A DNA stretch of 64,000 nt from Kribbella turkmenica (GCF_004348725.1 NZ_SMKR01000011.1:1-64000); one strand, 5' to 3'. Numbered from the stretch's first letter, positions 25,836 through 35,758 are shown. Notes: a model not told the origin generated them from the sequence alone. Made by a program: numbers and translations.

Positions 25836-27043
25836 GGCTGGCCGACCTCGGCCTTCAGGGCGACGAACCAGTCGACGCCCGGGTCGAACTCCTTGCCGCC
25901 GGCGATCCGCGGGAACTCGATCGCGCGCAACTCGTCGCCGCGCTCCTCGTCGTGGCCGACCACGCCGCTCTCACCACGCAGCGCGGCGTCGACGGCGAAG
26001 TCGGTGCACTCCTTGATCAGCGCGAGGTCGCGGTCGTTCGCCGCGGCCGAGCGGCTGAAGTAGCCGCTCTTCTGCACCATCGTCTTCTCCGCGCCGATGC
26101 GCTCGGCGAACTGCTTGGCGAACCAGGCACCCGGGTTGATGGTGTCCAGCTTGACGTGGCCGAACGGGTCCCGGGCGACGGTCTCACCGCGCGCCTCCAG
26201 CTCCGCCACGATGGCCGGTACGCCGGCGCCCTCGGACAGGAAGATGTTCACGCAGTCCTCGCGGTCCATCGCCGCCTTGAGCCGCTCCGCCTCGGCGTCC
26301 AGGTCGATCGACTCCTCCGGCACGTAGACGGCGTCGACGTCCCAGCGGCCGGCGGACAGGCCGATCCCCGGGTTCCACTCCTGCTCGGCCCACCAGTCCC
26401 GGTAGGACTGCGCCGTTGCCGCGGTCAACCATCCGCAGTTGCGGCCCATCACCTCGTGGACGATCAGCATCCGTGGGTTCGAGGAGTGCTCCGCGATGAT
26501 GTTGCGCGCGTACAGCGCACCCTGCTCGGCCGCGGTCCAGGCACCCAGGCTCTGCCTGATCGGGATCACGTCGTTGTCGATCGTCTTCGGCAGGCCGACC
26601 ACGGTCAGGTCGTAGTCGTGCTCCTGCAGGTACGCCGCCAGGTCCGCGGCGGTGGTGTTGGTGTCGTCACCGCCGATGGTGTGCAGCACGCCGACGCCGT
26701 CCGCGACCAGCCGCTCGGCCGCGACCTGGAGCGCGTTCTGGCCGTCGGCGATCAAGCCGCGCTTCACCAGGTCGGCGGTGTTGGTCAGCTTGACCCGGCT
26801 GTTGCCAATCGGGCTGCCGCCGAACTTGTGCAGCACCGAGGCCTTCGCCCGCACGTCCGGGGTGATGTCGAGGTGCCGCCCGCTGAGCAGACCGTGGTAA
26901 CCGTTCAGGTAGGCGATGATCTCCACGTCGGGCGCTACTTCGGTGTAGCGCTCGATCAGCCCGCCGACGGCGGACGACAGGCAGGGTGCGAGCCCGCCGG
27001 CGGTGAGCAGGGCAACTCTGCGGACGGGCTTGTCGGCAGCCAT
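25832..27043 (-). CDS. 6-phosphofructokinase, predicted pyrophosphate-dependent
   Basis: A 403-residue PFK-family enzyme. The phosphoryl-donor motif is GGDDT (124-128), and the catalytic loop is PKTIDND (152-158). Asp127 and Lys153 occupy positions that are Gly in ATP-dependent PFK; Asp plus Lys is the signature of PPi-dependent enzymes, as in Amycolatopsis PPi-PFK. Substrate residues MGRNCGWL are present. It would catalyse reversible phosphorylation of fructose 6-phosphate in glycolysis or gluconeogenesis. Confidence 0.88.
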   Translation of the reverse strand: MAADKPVRRVALLTAGGLAPCLSSAVGGLIERYTEVAPDVEIIAYLNGYHGLLSGRHLDITPDVRAKASVLHKFGGSPIGNSRVKLTNTADLVKRGLIADGQNALQVAAERLVADGVGVLHTIGGDDTNTTAADLAAYLQEHDYDLTVVGLPKTIDNDVIPIRQSLGAWTAAEQGALYARNIIAEHSSNPRMLIVHEVMGRNCGWLTAATAQSYRDWWAEQEWNPGIGLSAGRWDVDAVYVPEESIDLDAEAERLKAAMDREDCVNIFLSEGAGVPAIVAELEARGETVARDPFGHVKLDTINPGAWFAKQFAERIGAEKTMVQKSGYFSRSAAANDRDLALIKECTDFAVDAALRGESGVVGHDEERGDELRAIEFPRIAGGKEFDPGVDWFVALKAEVGQP

Positions 27044-27106
27044 GGGTCAGGGTCCTTCCGAACGTCCATGAATGTCACTGAAGTCGCCACCAGACTAGTG
27101 ATGCAG

Positions 27107-27124
27107 ACCACTCCCGACAGTGGT
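27107..27124 (-). terminator. small hairpin after the Lrp gene
   Basis: ACCACT and AGTGGT pair around a 6-nt loop, 8 nt past the Lrp stop on the minus strand. Short stem and no U-tract, so only a possible terminator. Confidence 0.35.
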
Positions 27125-27131
27125 TGGGGGG

Positions 27132-27617
27132 TCACCCTGCGGACGGCCGGTCGAGCGGGACCGCGCGGGGTGGCACCGGGGTGGAGACGACGAACGAACT
27201 GTTCGTCCGGCCGTACGGCGCGAACCGGTCGAGCAGGTCCTCGAGCTTGTCGATCGCCGGCACCTGGACCCGCATCAGGAAGCAGTCCTCACCGGAGATG
27301 CGATGGCACTCGACGACTTCCGGCGTACTGCGGGCCAACTCGGCGATCCGCAGCACCTGGCCGGGGCCGGGCTGGAGCCGGACCCACGCGGCCACCGGCC
27401 GGCCGAGCGCCGCCGGATCGATGTCCAGGCGGTAGCCGCGGATCACCCCGGCCTCTTCCAGCCGGGTCACCCGCTCCCGCACGGTCGGAGTGGAGACACC
27501 GAGCCGGCGAGCCAGCTCGGTGGTCCGCAACCGGGCGTCCGTGGTCAGCTCTTCGAGAATCCGGACGTTCAACTCATCCAGCAATGTGCTTTTCGTTTCG
27601 GTAAGCAAAACCCTCAC
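27132..27617 (-). CDS. Lrp/AsnC-family transcriptional regulator
   Basis: A 161-residue regulator: helix-turn-helix at about 15-60 (LDELNVRILEELTTDARLRTTELARRLGVS...) and a RAM ligand domain with PEVVECHRISGEDCFLMRV. Lrp/AsnC proteins sense amino acids. It is divergent from an EamA exporter, a common arrangement in which the regulator controls amino-acid export. GTG start at 27617 with only a weak ribosome site. Confidence 0.88.
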   Translation of the reverse strand: MRVLLTETKSTLLDELNVRILEELTTDARLRTTELARRLGVSTPTVRERVTRLEEAGVIRGYRLDIDPAALGRPVAAWVRLQPGPGQVLRIAELARSTPEVVECHRISGEDCFLMRVQVPAIDKLEDLLDRFAPYGRTNSSFVVSTPVPPRAVPLDRPSAG

Positions 27618-27671
27618 CTCAGCTCCGATTCGGCATGGGAACCTACGGAATCAGTTCTTAGGGTAATCATC

Positions 27672-28586
27672 GTGACCGCACTTGTTGAAGCTCCGCCCCA
27701 ACGGGGGCTCGCAACCGGCGCGGCGGCCGTGACCGTGCTGCTCTGGGCCTCGTCGTTCGTCGCCATCCGGCACGCCGGCACGGAGTTCTCGGCCGGGGCG
27801 CTGTCGTTGGCCCGCCTCGGGCTCGGCAGCGTCTTGCTCGGCGCTCTGCTCTTCGTCCGGCCTCGCGGTGTCCCCCGGCGGGCGGCACGCCGTTGGCCGG
27901 GGAAGGGCGACTGGCCGCTGCTGCTGGCCTGCGGGCTGCTCTGGTTCGGCGTCTACAACGTCGCCCTGAACGAGGCCGAACGCCGCCTCGACGCCGGTAC
28001 CGCGGCCATGCTCGTCCACATCGCGCCGCTGCTGATCGCCGTACTGGCTGGTCTGGGCCTCGGCGAAGGGTTCCCTCGCCAACTCGTGCTCGGCGGCCTG
28101 ATCGCGTTCGCCGGTGTGGTCCTGATCGGTACGTCGACCTCCACCGGCCGGGCGGAGACGTGGGGCGTCGTCCTGTGCGTGACCGCAGCCGTCTCGTACG
28201 CGGTCGGAGTGGTCACGCAGAAGCCGCTGCTCAGCCGGCTCCCGGCGGCTGAGGTGACCTGGCTCGCGTGCACGATCGGCGCCGTCGTCTGCCTTCCCTT
28301 CGCCCCCGCCCTGGTCGATGAGGTCCGGTCCGCGAGCGGTTCGACGATCTGGTGGGTGGTGTACCTGGCGGCGTTTCCCACGGCGCTCGGCTTCACCACC
28401 TGGGCCTTCGCCCTGCGCCGTACCAGCGCCGGCAGGATGGGCGTCACGGTCTACGCGGTACCGGTGGTCGCCATCATCCTCGGCTGGCTCTTCCTCAGCG
28501 AGACTCCCACCCTGCTCGCCCTGGCAGGCGGAGCGTTGTGCCTCGCGGGAGTCGCCGTCTCCCGCCGGCCGGGGAGATCCCGCTGA
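27672..28586 (+). CDS. EamA/DMT-family transporter
   Basis: About 304 residues with ten helices in two EamA repeats (LLWASSFVAIRHAGTEFSAG... and TTWAFALRRTSAGRMGVTVYAVPV). The GTG at 27672 follows TAGGGT (27659-27664) by 7 nt, so it is probably leaderless; the open frame to 27120 crosses the divergent Lrp gene and is not coding. Probably an amino-acid or metabolite exporter controlled by the divergent Lrp protein. Confidence 0.87.
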   Translation: MTALVEAPPQRGLATGAAAVTVLLWASSFVAIRHAGTEFSAGALSLARLGLGSVLLGALLFVRPRGVPRRAARRWPGKGDWPLLLACGLLWFGVYNVALNEAERRLDAGTAAMLVHIAPLLIAVLAGLGLGEGFPRQLVLGGLIAFAGVVLIGTSTSTGRAETWGVVLCVTAAVSYAVGVVTQKPLLSRLPAAEVTWLACTIGAVVCLPFAPALVDEVRSASGSTIWWVVYLAAFPTALGFTTWAFALRRTSAGRMGVTVYAVPVVAIILGWLFLSETPTLLALAGGALCLAGVAVSRRPGRSR

Positions 28587-28609
28587 GATCCGGGATCGCC
28601 GACCGGCCC

Positions 28610-29611
28610 TCAGCTGAGCGAGGCCGCGAGGTCGCGCAGGTGGCGGTGGATGCCGCTGTAGACGTCTGCCGTCGGTAGCAGGCGCTTCGGGACTCTGGTG
28701 ACCACGCTGTAGTTGACGTCAACCACATTGGCCAGCGGTACTTCGCTCACCTGGCTGAGCAACTGGTAGGCGTCCAGCTTGTCCAGGCCGTAGAGCGAAC
28801 CGAGCCACCCGACCATGTCGACCTGACCGGCCCGCCACGCGTCCTCCAGTGGCCGGCTCGACCCGACGACGGCCAGGTAGTCGTCGTTCTCGATCCGCGG
28901 CCACACCGGTCCGGGCGTCTTGAGCAGGTCCACGATCAGGACGACGTTCATCGCGCCCTCGACCGCGGTCCCGCAGGACTCGCCCTCGCCCTGGCGGTAG
29001 TGCCCGTCGCCGACCGAGAACAGCGCGCCCTCGACGTTGACCCGCAGGAAGCACGTCGCGCCCGCGCGCATCTCCGGAGTGTCCATGTTGCCGCCGAACA
29101 TGTCCGGCACCAGCGACGACCGGGCCTCCCCCGCGGCCGGCGCCACGCCGACTGTGCCCAGCATCGGTTCCAGCGGCAGCGCGAGCTCCAGCGGGGCGCT
29201 CTGCGCCACGAACCCGACGGTCTGCTTGTCGGAGTCGACCTCGTAGATCCAGGTCCGCTCCGGCAGCGGGTCCTGCAGGGTCGCCGTGCGGTCGGTGCTG
29301 GTCAGACCGCCGAAGAACGGGATCGTGGTGGACACACCCCAGGTCCTGGCGGGCGTGAGCTCGACGAGGTGCAGGACCAGGGTGTCCCCCGGCTCGGCGC
29401 CCTCGACGTAGAACGGGCCGGTCTGCGGGTTCACGAACGGCATCCGCAGCGAGGCGCTGGGTAGGTCGGCCGTGCTGCGCAGGGTGCCGCAGTACGCGTC
29501 CTCGGTCCACAGCCGCAGCGCGGTCCCGGGCCTGATCCGGCGAACCGGGGCCACTCCGCCGAAGGTCCAGGCGTACTGATCGGGCTCCGGGGTGAATTCG
29601 GCGACGTCCAC
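28610..29611 (-). CDS. acetamidase/formamidase family protein
   Basis: A 333-residue FmdA/AmdA-family protein. Motifs include [57 protein letters not shown], characteristic of the metal-dependent amidases that hydrolyse formamide or acetamide to ammonia and the acid. The GTG start follows TAGGTT (29620-29625) by 8 nt: leaderless. No urea or amide transporter is adjacent. Confidence 0.88.
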   Translation of the reverse strand: MDVAEFTPEPDQYAWTFGGVAPVRRIRPGTALRLWTEDAYCGTLRSTADLPSASLRMPFVNPQTGPFYVEGAEPGDTLVLHLVELTPARTWGVSTTIPFFGGLTSTDRTATLQDPLPERTWIYEVDSDKQTVGFVAQSAPLELALPLEPMLGTVGVAPAAGEARSSLVPDMFGGNMDTPEMRAGATCFLRVNVEGALFSVGDGHYRQGEGESCGTAVEGAMNVVLIVDLLKTPGPVWPRIENDDYLAVVGSSRPLEDAWRAGQVDMVGWLGSLYGLDKLDAYQLLSQVSEVPLANVVDVNYSVVTRVPKRLLPTADVYSGIHRHLRDLAASLS

Positions 29612-29660
29612 GACTGCCCAACCTAGAGTGTGCAGCGGGGATTGGCGAGGGATCCGCGGG

Positions 29661-29677
29661 TTCTCAGGGGATTCTCA
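29661..29677 (+). promoter_or_regulatory. direct repeat before the response-regulator gene, putative MprA-type box
   Basis: TTCTCA-GGGGA-TTCTCA, 11-bp period, about 56 nt upstream of the regulator ATG. Near-identical repeats precede the HtrA gene (32014 and 32056), marking the likely binding site of this response regulator. Confidence 0.6.
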
Positions 29678-29732
29678 AACAGACGGCCTAATCTCACGGT
29701 GGAGACACCTTTCGAGCGGAGCGGGGAACGAG

Positions 29733-30425
29733 ATGCGCGTACTGGTGGTGGACGACGACCGGGCGGTCCGGGACTCGCTGCGCCGTTCGCTGGAGTTCAA
29801 CGACTTCGAGGTGGTGACCGCGTCCGACGGCGCCGAGGCGCTCGCGGTGATCGGCAACGTCGAGCCGGACGTCGTGGTGATGGACGTGATGATGCCGCGG
29901 CTGGACGGCCTGGAGACCACCAAGGCCCTGCGGGCCGCGGGCAACAACGTGCCGATCCTGGTGCTGACCGCGCGGGACGCGGTCGCCGACCGGGTGGACG
30001 GCCTGGACGCCGGCGGCGACGACTACCTGACCAAGCCGTTCGCGCTGGAGGAGCTGCTCGCCCGGCTGCGGGCCCTGCTCCGCCGCAGCAGCGCGCCCGG
30101 CGAGGGCGGCCAGCGCGGCGAGGTGCTCCAGTACGCCGACCTCGTGGTCGACGTGGACGCGCACGAGGTGCACCGCGGTGACGTCCCGATCCCGCTCACC
30201 CGGACCGAGTTCTCGCTGCTCGAGCTGCTGATCCGCAACCCGCGCCGGGTGCTCGAACGTGCGGTGATCCTGGACGCCGTCTGGGGCTACGACTTCCCGA
30301 CCACCGCCAACTCCCTCGAGGTCTACATCGGCTACCTGCGCCGTAAGACCGAGGTGAACAACCTGCCGCGGCTGATCCACACCGTCCGCGGCATCGGCTA
30401 CGTCCTGAGAGACACCCCACCGTGA
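29733..30425 (+). CDS. mprA: OmpR-family response regulator (MprA-like)
   Basis: A 230-residue regulator: receiver domain 1-115 with the acidic cluster DDD (8-10), phosphoacceptor Asp in [15 protein letters not shown] and Lys in TKPF. A winged-helix effector at about 130-228 follows, ending [30 protein letters not shown] at 29733 with GGGGA 6 nt upstream. Coupled to the kinase gene by GTGA. MprAB in mycobacteria responds to envelope stress and controls pepD; the HtrA gene two positions on and the shared upstream repeats support that role. Confidence 0.88.
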   Translation: MRVLVVDDDRAVRDSLRRSLEFNDFEVVTASDGAEALAVIGNVEPDVVVMDVMMPRLDGLETTKALRAAGNNVPILVLTARDAVADRVDGLDAGGDDYLTKPFALEELLARLRALLRRSSAPGEGGQRGEVLQYADLVVDVDAHEVHRGDVPIPLTRTEFSLLELLIRNPRRVLERAVILDAVWGYDFPTTANSLEVYIGYLRRKTEVNNLPRLIHTVRGIGYVLRDTPP

Positions 30426-31987
30426 GCCCGTCCAACCCCGACTTCCCGTCGTACGCCGAACGCCCGAACGACCCGCAGCACCCCGGTGCCCCCGGCCGGC
30501 ACCCCGCACCGGCCGGTGAGCCACCTGTTGCCCACGGCAACCGAGTGGCCGCGACCGCGGCCCGCACCCAGAGCTGGGCCCAGCAGAAGCTGCATCAGCT
30601 CAGCCTGCACGCCCGCGTCACGCTGCTCGCCGCGGTCGCGGTCGGCCTGGCGGTCGCGTTCGTGAGCGCGGCGGCCTACCTCACGGTGCGGCAGCAGATG
30701 TACCGCAACCTGGACGACAGCCTGATCCAGCGCACCGAGCTCGCCGCCCAAGGCCCCGTGCTGACCAGCCCGCAGCTGGTCCAGGGCCTGCCCCCGGAGG
30801 CGCTGGGACTGGCCGACATCCGGATGGGCCTGCTGGCCGCGGACGGCCGGACCGCGGTGAGCCCGAAGTCGTACCTCCCACCGATCGGCCCGGAAGAGCT
30901 GGCTGTTGCGCAGGCGGATCCCGGCAGCGAGGCCAGCATCCGTACCGCGGGCTCCCCGAACAACCACCATTACCGGGTCGTCGCCGTACCGCTGGGTGAC
31001 GACACGGCGCTCGTGGTGGCCCAGTCACTCGGCCCGATCGACCACACCTTGCACAACCTCGGCATCGTGTTGTGGGCCGTCGGGCTGCTCGGCGTGATCG
31101 GCGCAGCGATCGCCGGCAACGCCGTCGCCGCGTCCGGACTGCGGCCGCTCGCGCGGCTGACCGGAGCCGCCGAGCACGTCGCCCGGACCGAGGATCTGCA
31201 GCCGATCCCGGTGAGCGGGTCGGACGAGATCTCGCGGCTGGCGCAGGCGTTCAACGCGATGCTGGCCGCACTGGCGCGGTCGCAGGACCGGCAGCGGCGG
31301 CTGGTCGGGGACGCCGGGCACGAGTTGCGGACGCCGCTGACCAGCATCCGGACCAACCTCGACCTGCTCGCGCAGGCGGACAAGCGCGGCGGTCTCCGCC
31401 CGGAGGACCGGCAGCAGCTGCTGGACGACGTCCGGGCGCAGATGGACGAGCTGACCACCCTGATCGGCGACCTGACCGAGCTGGCCCGCGACACCCCGCA
31501 GGTCCGCAACGCCGAGCTGATCGAGCTGGCGAACGTGGTCGAGGACGCGGTGATCAAGGTACGGCGCCGCGCGCCCGGGCTGGAGTGGGACGTCCAGCTC
31601 GCCCCGTTCCCGGTGTGGGGCGACGAACGGCTGCTGGGCCGGGCGGTGACGAACCTGCTCGATAACGCCGCGAAGTACAGCGTGCCGGAGGGTGCCGGCA
31701 CGCGTGCCGACGGTGAGCCGGTCGGGCGGGTCACGGTGCGCCTACTGGACGGCGTACTCACGGTGACCGACTCCGGGCCGGGCATCGCCGAGTCTGATCT
31801 GCCGCACGTGTTCGAGCGGTTCTACCGCTCCAGCGAGGCGCGCAGCCGACCCGGCTCCGGCCTGGGGCTGGCGATCGTCAAGCATGCGGCCGAGCAGCAC
31901 GGCGGGGTGATCTACGCCCGCAACACGCCCGGTGCCGGCGCACAGTTCACGCTCTGGCTCCCGCATGCGGCCACCCAGACGCGCTGA
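30422..31987 (+). CDS. mprB: sensor histidine kinase (MprB-like)
   Basis: A 521-residue membrane kinase. A 60-residue Pro-rich cytoplasmic tail precedes TM1 (about 62-88), an extracytoplasmic sensor of about 120 residues, TM2 (about 211-237), HAMP, a dimerisation domain with phosphorylated His300 ([15 protein letters not shown]) and an ATPase domain with [16 protein letters not shown] and [10 protein letters not shown]. It should sense envelope stress and phosphorylate the response regulator encoded just upstream, whose stop it overlaps by GTGA. Confidence 0.9.
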   Translation: MSPSNPDFPSYAERPNDPQHPGAPGRHPAPAGEPPVAHGNRVAATAARTQSWAQQKLHQLSLHARVTLLAAVAVGLAVAFVSAAAYLTVRQQMYRNLDDSLIQRTELAAQGPVLTSPQLVQGLPPEALGLADIRMGLLAADGRTAVSPKSYLPPIGPEELAVAQADPGSEASIRTAGSPNNHHYRVVAVPLGDDTALVVAQSLGPIDHTLHNLGIVLWAVGLLGVIGAAIAGNAVAASGLRPLARLTGAAEHVARTEDLQPIPVSGSDEISRLAQAFNAMLAALARSQDRQRRLVGDAGHELRTPLTSIRTNLDLLAQADKRGGLRPEDRQQLLDDVRAQMDELTTLIGDLTELARDTPQVRNAELIELANVVEDAVIKVRRRAPGLEWDVQLAPFPVWGDERLLGRAVTNLLDNAAKYSVPEGAGTRADGEPVGRVTVRLLDGVLTVTDSGPGIAESDLPHVFERFYRSSEARSRPGSGLGLAIVKHAAEQHGGVIYARNTPGAGAQFTLWLPHAATQTR

Positions 31988-32013
31988 GCGGTCTGAAGAG
32001 GTGCTGACAGATC

Positions 32014-32075
32014 CTTCAGGGGATCTTCATGGAGTTCTTCGGTAGCTCTGACGGGATCTTCAGGGGCTTCTCAGG
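32014..32075 (+). promoter_or_regulatory. two direct-repeat boxes before the HtrA gene, putative MprA-type sites
   Basis: CTTCAGGGGATCTTCA (32014-32029) and ATCTTCAGGGGCTTCTCAGG (32056-32075) repeat the CTTCAGGGG-TTC pattern also found at 29661-29677. The second box ends 22 nt before the HtrA ATG. Confidence 0.6.
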
Positions 32076-32097
32076 TCCGGCCGACAGAGTACTCGTC

Positions 32098-33474
32098 ATG
32101 ACCGAGAACCAGCCGCAGCAGCCGCAGAACCAGCCGGGTCAGAACCCGCAGCAGCCGGAGCGGACGCAGCAGATGCCGATGGGCGGCTATGGCCAGCATC
32201 AGCAGCAGCAGTTCGCCCCGGCAGGCGGGCAGCCGCGGCCGGGTCAGCACCCATCGGGCGGGAGTGCTCACCCACAGTTCGGTGCCCCGGGGCCGCATCA
32301 GGGGGCGTCTCCGGGCCCGAACTGGCCTTTCGGTCCGCAGCCCGCGCAAAGCGCGGCGCCCGCGCCGGCCAAGCCGAAGCGGCTGGGTCTGGCCCTGGTG
32401 GCCGCGACGGCCCTGCTCGTCGGCACCGCCGGCGGTGTGGGCGGCGCGGCCGTCTACTCGGCGACGAACGATTCCAACAGCAGCCCGTCCGTGACGGCGC
32501 CGCTGAACGGGAATCAGGCCGCGCCCGCGTCGGCGCCCGACGGTTCGGTGCAGGCGGCCGCCGCGAAGGTGCTTCCGAGCACGGTGAAGATCGCGGTCGC
32601 GACCTCGCGGGGCTCCGCGGGCGGCTCCGGCATCGTGATCAGCAAGGACGGCCTGATCGTCACTAACAACCACGTGGTGGCGGGCGCCGGCAACGGCGGC
32701 CGGATCTCCGTGATCCTGAACGACGGCCGCACGGTGCCGGCCACCATCAAGGGCACCGACCCGCTCACCGACCTCGCGGTGATCAAGGCGGACGCGACCG
32801 ATCTGACCCCGGCCACGCTCGGCAGCAGTGGCAAGCTCGCCGTCGGGCAGGGCGTGGTCGCGATCGGTTCGCCGTTCGGGCTGGAGGCGACCGTGACGAG
32901 CGGCATCGTCTCCGCCCTGGACCGCCCGGTGACGTCGGGCGACGACGAGCCGGGCAGTACGACGGTCTTCCCAGCAGTACAGACGGACGCCGCCATCAAC
33001 CCGGGGAACTCCGGTGGCGCCCTGATCGACCTCGCCGGCCAGGTGGTCGGGATCAACAGCGCGATCAAGACCGCCGGAGGATCGGGACAATCCGAAGGCG
33101 GCAACATCGGCCTGGGCTTCGCAATCCCGATCGACCAGGCCAAGCCGATCATCGACGAGCTGGTGGCCAAGGGCAAGGCCACGCATGCGCGGCTCGGCGT
33201 CCAGGTCGGCGACGCGCAGTCGTCCGACGGGCTCTCGAACGGAGCACGCCTCGGCGAGGTGACGCCTGGCGGTGCGGCGGACAAGGCCGGTCTGCAAGCG
33301 GGTGATGTGGTGACCGCTGTGGACGGCAAGGTGATCGCGTCAGGGGACGCGCTGGTCGCCGCGGTCCGTTCGCACCGCCCGGGCGACGAGGTGAAGATCA
33401 CCATCGTCCGCGGCGGCAAGACGCAGACGATCACCGCCACCCTCGGCTCCGACAACGGCAACCCCACCGGCTGA
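32098..33474 (+). CDS. pepD: HtrA/DegP-like membrane serine protease (PepD type)
   Basis: A 458-residue protease: a long Gln/Pro-rich cytoplasmic segment (1-92), a transmembrane helix (about 95-120), a trypsin-like domain with His192 (TNNHVVAG), Asp225 (TDLAVIK) and Ser305 (NPGNSGGAL), and a C-terminal PDZ domain (about 365-450). It degrades or refolds misfolded extracytoplasmic proteins. The ATG at 32098 is preferred; the frame upstream of it crosses the putative MprA boxes. Regulation by the adjacent two-component system is inferred from those boxes. Confidence 0.92.
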   Translation: MTENQPQQPQNQPGQNPQQPERTQQMPMGGYGQHQQQQFAPAGGQPRPGQHPSGGSAHPQFGAPGPHQGASPGPNWPFGPQPAQSAAPAPAKPKRLGLALVAATALLVGTAGGVGGAAVYSATNDSNSSPSVTAPLNGNQAAPASAPDGSVQAAAAKVLPSTVKIAVATSRGSAGGSGIVISKDGLIVTNNHVVAGAGNGGRISVILNDGRTVPATIKGTDPLTDLAVIKADATDLTPATLGSSGKLAVGQGVVAIGSPFGLEATVTSGIVSALDRPVTSGDDEPGSTTVFPAVQTDAAINPGNSGGALIDLAGQVVGINSAIKTAGGSGQSEGGNIGLGFAIPIDQAKPIIDELVAKGKATHARLGVQVGDAQSSDGLSNGARLGEVTPGGAADKAGLQAGDVVTAVDGKVIASGDALVAAVRSHRPGDEVKITIVRGGKTQTITATLGSDNGNPTG

Positions 33475-33497
33475 CCCCCACGTCATCCCTCCCTGGT

Positions 33498-33534
33498 CGG
33501 GACTGCGGCCGCCCACCGAGCGGCCGCAGTCCCG
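33498..33534 (+). terminator. strong hairpin terminator after HtrA
   Basis: Perfect 15-bp stem CGGGACTGCGGCCGC / GCGGCCGCAGTCCCG with a 7-nt loop, 24 nt after the stop codon. Confidence 0.85.
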
Positions 33535-33608
33535 CTGGTGCGGCTCACGTCGGCCAGCTGGACGCTGCGCGAGCTCCTCGACGGCCGGAAGGGGTACTAC
33601 TAGATGTC

Positions 33609-34316
33609 ATGAGTGTGCAGATCAGGCGGGCCGGGGACCGGTTCCGGACGTCGAGCGAGTGGTTGGAGTCCCGGCACTCGTTCTCGTTCGGGCCGCACTA
33701 TGATCCGGCGAACGTCGGCTTCGGCTTCCTGGTCGCCCACAACGACGAGACCGTTGCCCCGGGCACCGGATTCGGCACGCATCCGCACCAGGACCTGGAG
33801 ATCGTCACCTGGGTACTGCGAGGCGCGTTGGCGCACCGGGACTCGGAGGGCAACAGCGGAATCGTGCACCCGGGGCTGGCACAGCGGATGAGCGCCGGCT
33901 CGGGCATCCGGCACTCAGAGTGGAACGACGGTGGCCAGCCGGTGCACTACGTGCAGATGTGGGTCCGCCCGGACGAGCTCGACCTGCCCCCGTCGTACCA
34001 GCAGAGCGAGGTCGATCTCGCGTCCGGGGAGCTGGTTCCGATCGCGTCCGGTCTGCCGAAGCACGCGCGCAGTACAGCGATCCGGATCAACCAGCGGTCC
34101 GCCGGAATGTCCGTGGCCCGCCTGGGGCCGGGGCGCACCGTGGACCTGCCGGCAGCGCCGTACGTCCACCTTTTCGTTGCCCAAGGCACCGTAGATCTCG
34201 AGGGCGCCGGCGACCTGGGGACAGCGGACGCGGTCCGGCTGACCGGCGTCGACGGCCCCCGCGTCACAGCAGGACCGGACGGCGCCGAGGTGCTCGTGTG
34301 GGAGATGTCCGACTAG
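33609..34316 (+). CDS. pirin family protein
   Basis: A 235-residue bicupin. The N-terminal cupin has the metal ligands in GFGTHPHQDLEIVTWVLRGALAHRDS and the downstream Glu/His in MSAGSGIRHSEWN. Bacterial pirins include quercetin dioxygenases and redox regulators; function here unknown. ATG start; ribosome site weak. Its TAG stop shares the tetramer CTAG with the convergent mutarotase gene. Confidence 0.9.
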   Translation: MSVQIRRAGDRFRTSSEWLESRHSFSFGPHYDPANVGFGFLVAHNDETVAPGTGFGTHPHQDLEIVTWVLRGALAHRDSEGNSGIVHPGLAQRMSAGSGIRHSEWNDGGQPVHYVQMWVRPDELDLPPSYQQSEVDLASGELVPIASGLPKHARSTAIRINQRSAGMSVARLGPGRTVDLPAAPYVHLFVAQGTVDLEGAGDLGTADAVRLTGVDGPRVTAGPDGAEVLVWEMSD

Positions 34317-34651
34317 GGTGCGTCGCGCTGCTCGCTCATCGTCCAGACGTGGCGGAGGGCCTGGCCGGCGACGCCTTCGGGGTTCTGGGCGAAGCCCTCG
34401 ACGAACTGGCTCATGTGCTGCTGCCAGCGCTGGTCGACCGGGTCGTCCTTGAGTCGCGCGACCGCGGCCTCGAAGTCGGCGCACACGACCAGGTGGAAGA
34501 GGTCGCGGCCACTGCGCCAGATGGACCAGTCGTCGATGCCGGCGGCACGCATCACGGCGATCAGTTCCGGCCAGACGCGGGCGTGCTCGAGCTCGTAGGC
34601 CTCTTCGGTACCGGGGATCAGTCGGCTGTGGAGAGCTAGGCGGGTCGTCAC
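34313..34651 (-). CDS. rhaM: L-rhamnose mutarotase-like protein (DUF718)
   Basis: A 112-residue RhaM-family protein with HSRLIPGTEEAYELEHARVWPEL (family His and Tyr), DWSIWRSGRDLFHLVVCAD and the C-terminal HVWTM. It interconverts anomers of L-rhamnose or a related sugar. The start is the GTG at 34651, 8 nt after TATTCT (34660-34665, minus strand): leaderless. The longer open frame to 35173 lies antisense to the VOC gene and is rejected. No rhamnose catabolic genes are adjacent. Confidence 0.85.
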   Translation of the reverse strand: MTTRLALHSRLIPGTEEAYELEHARVWPELIAVMRAAGIDDWSIWRSGRDLFHLVVCADFEAAVARLKDDPVDQRWQQHMSQFVEGFAQNPEGVAGQALRHVWTMSEQRDAP

Positions 34652-34787
34652 AAGGGAGCAGAATACGCCGCGCCACCGCAGGGGTGACCGAACCGTTACG
34701 CAGCCGGATGGCCTGATCGTCTCGACGGGGCGCGCCGGTGACTGGCAGGTTTGGGGCTCACTCGGACAACGTCTTCCCGGAGGGCTC

Positions 34788-35552
34788 ATGGGCGAGCGGA
34801 CCCGGCCATGGCCGGCAGGTACGCCGAACTGGGTCGACCTGTCCGTCGACGACCCGGTGGCGGCGACGGCGTCGTACGCCGAGCTTTTCGGCTGGACGTG
34901 TGTCCGGCGGGGGACCGATGAGTACTGGCTGTCCTCGGTGGACGGCCGGGACGTCGGCGGGATCGGCGCGAAGCGGACCAGGGACGCCCCCAGCCGGTGG
35001 ACGACGTACCTCGCGACCGACCAGGTGGAGCGGACGCTCGACGCGGTGATCGCGCACGGCGGCCGGGTGGTCTCCGAGCCGCGCGAGGTCCAGGAGCTTG
35101 GCCGGCTGGCGACCGCGGCCGACCCCGGCGGCGCGGTCTTCGGTCTCTGGCAGGCGGGCGAGCACATCGGCACCGATCGCCGGACCGACCCCGGATCGCT
35201 CGTCTGGAGTGAGGCGCTCAGCCGCGACTTCGAGGCCGCGAAGGCGTTCTACACGACGGTGTTCGGCTACGAGGCCGAAGAGATCGGCGGCGACGGACCC
35301 CGGTACGCCGCGCTGTACGCCGGCGGACGGCCGGTCGCGGGGGTCGCCGAGCTGCACCCGGATCTGCCGGCCGGAAAGCTCTCGCCACAGTGGCTGCCCA
35401 TCTTCGCGACCGACGCGACCGACGCGGCGGTCGGTCGAGTGTGTGCGGGCGGCGGTGACGTGGTCTGCGATCCGTTCGCCACCGACTTCGGCCGGATGGC
35501 GATCCTGCGGGACGCCGAATCCGCGCCGTTCGCCGTCATTCGCCTGGGCTGA
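34788..35552 (+). CDS. VOC-family protein with two tandem domains
   Basis: A 254-residue protein of two glyoxalase/bleomycin-resistance modules (about 10-125 and 135-252), each starting with a W/E plus D-P-V/F-A-A motif (WVDLSVDDPVAATASYAELFGW; WSEALSRDFEAAKAFYTTVFGY). It resembles the mycobacterial CFP30B group. Metal ligands are incomplete in the first module. Function unknown. ATG with GGAGGG 4 nt upstream. Confidence 0.87.
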   Translation: MGERTRPWPAGTPNWVDLSVDDPVAATASYAELFGWTCVRRGTDEYWLSSVDGRDVGGIGAKRTRDAPSRWTTYLATDQVERTLDAVIAHGGRVVSEPREVQELGRLATAADPGGAVFGLWQAGEHIGTDRRTDPGSLVWSEALSRDFEAAKAFYTTVFGYEAEEIGGDGPRYAALYAGGRPVAGVAELHPDLPAGKLSPQWLPIFATDATDAAVGRVCAGGGDVVCDPFATDFGRMAILRDAESAPFAVIRLG

Positions 35553-35758
35553 GGTCGATTCGTCCTGGCTCTTGCCGTTGATTCACAGCAGCGATCAGTA
35601 CCTTCCTGATCAGGTGAAATCCGCCGATCGGCGCCAACTCGGTCCGCTTCGCGGGCGTCGGACTTGAGTGGCTTGAGTAGTTTCGCCCTCGTGGGCCGGG
35701 GGCTACACGCCGAAGACTGTGCCAGGTCTCCATCCGTCATCGTGCGAGAGTTGAGAAC
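35553..35758 (+). other. intergenic region before the penicillin-binding protein gene
   Basis: Contains the perfect palindrome CCTGATCAGG (35605-35614) and the direct repeat CTTGAGTGG/CTTGAGTAG at about 35661-35679. No gene. Possible operator or promoter elements only. Confidence 0.35.

Noticed and set aside
34652-35173. N-terminal extension of the RhaM-like protein
   Set aside because: It is antisense to the VOC gene, and a hexamer 8 nt before GTG 34651 fixes a short start.
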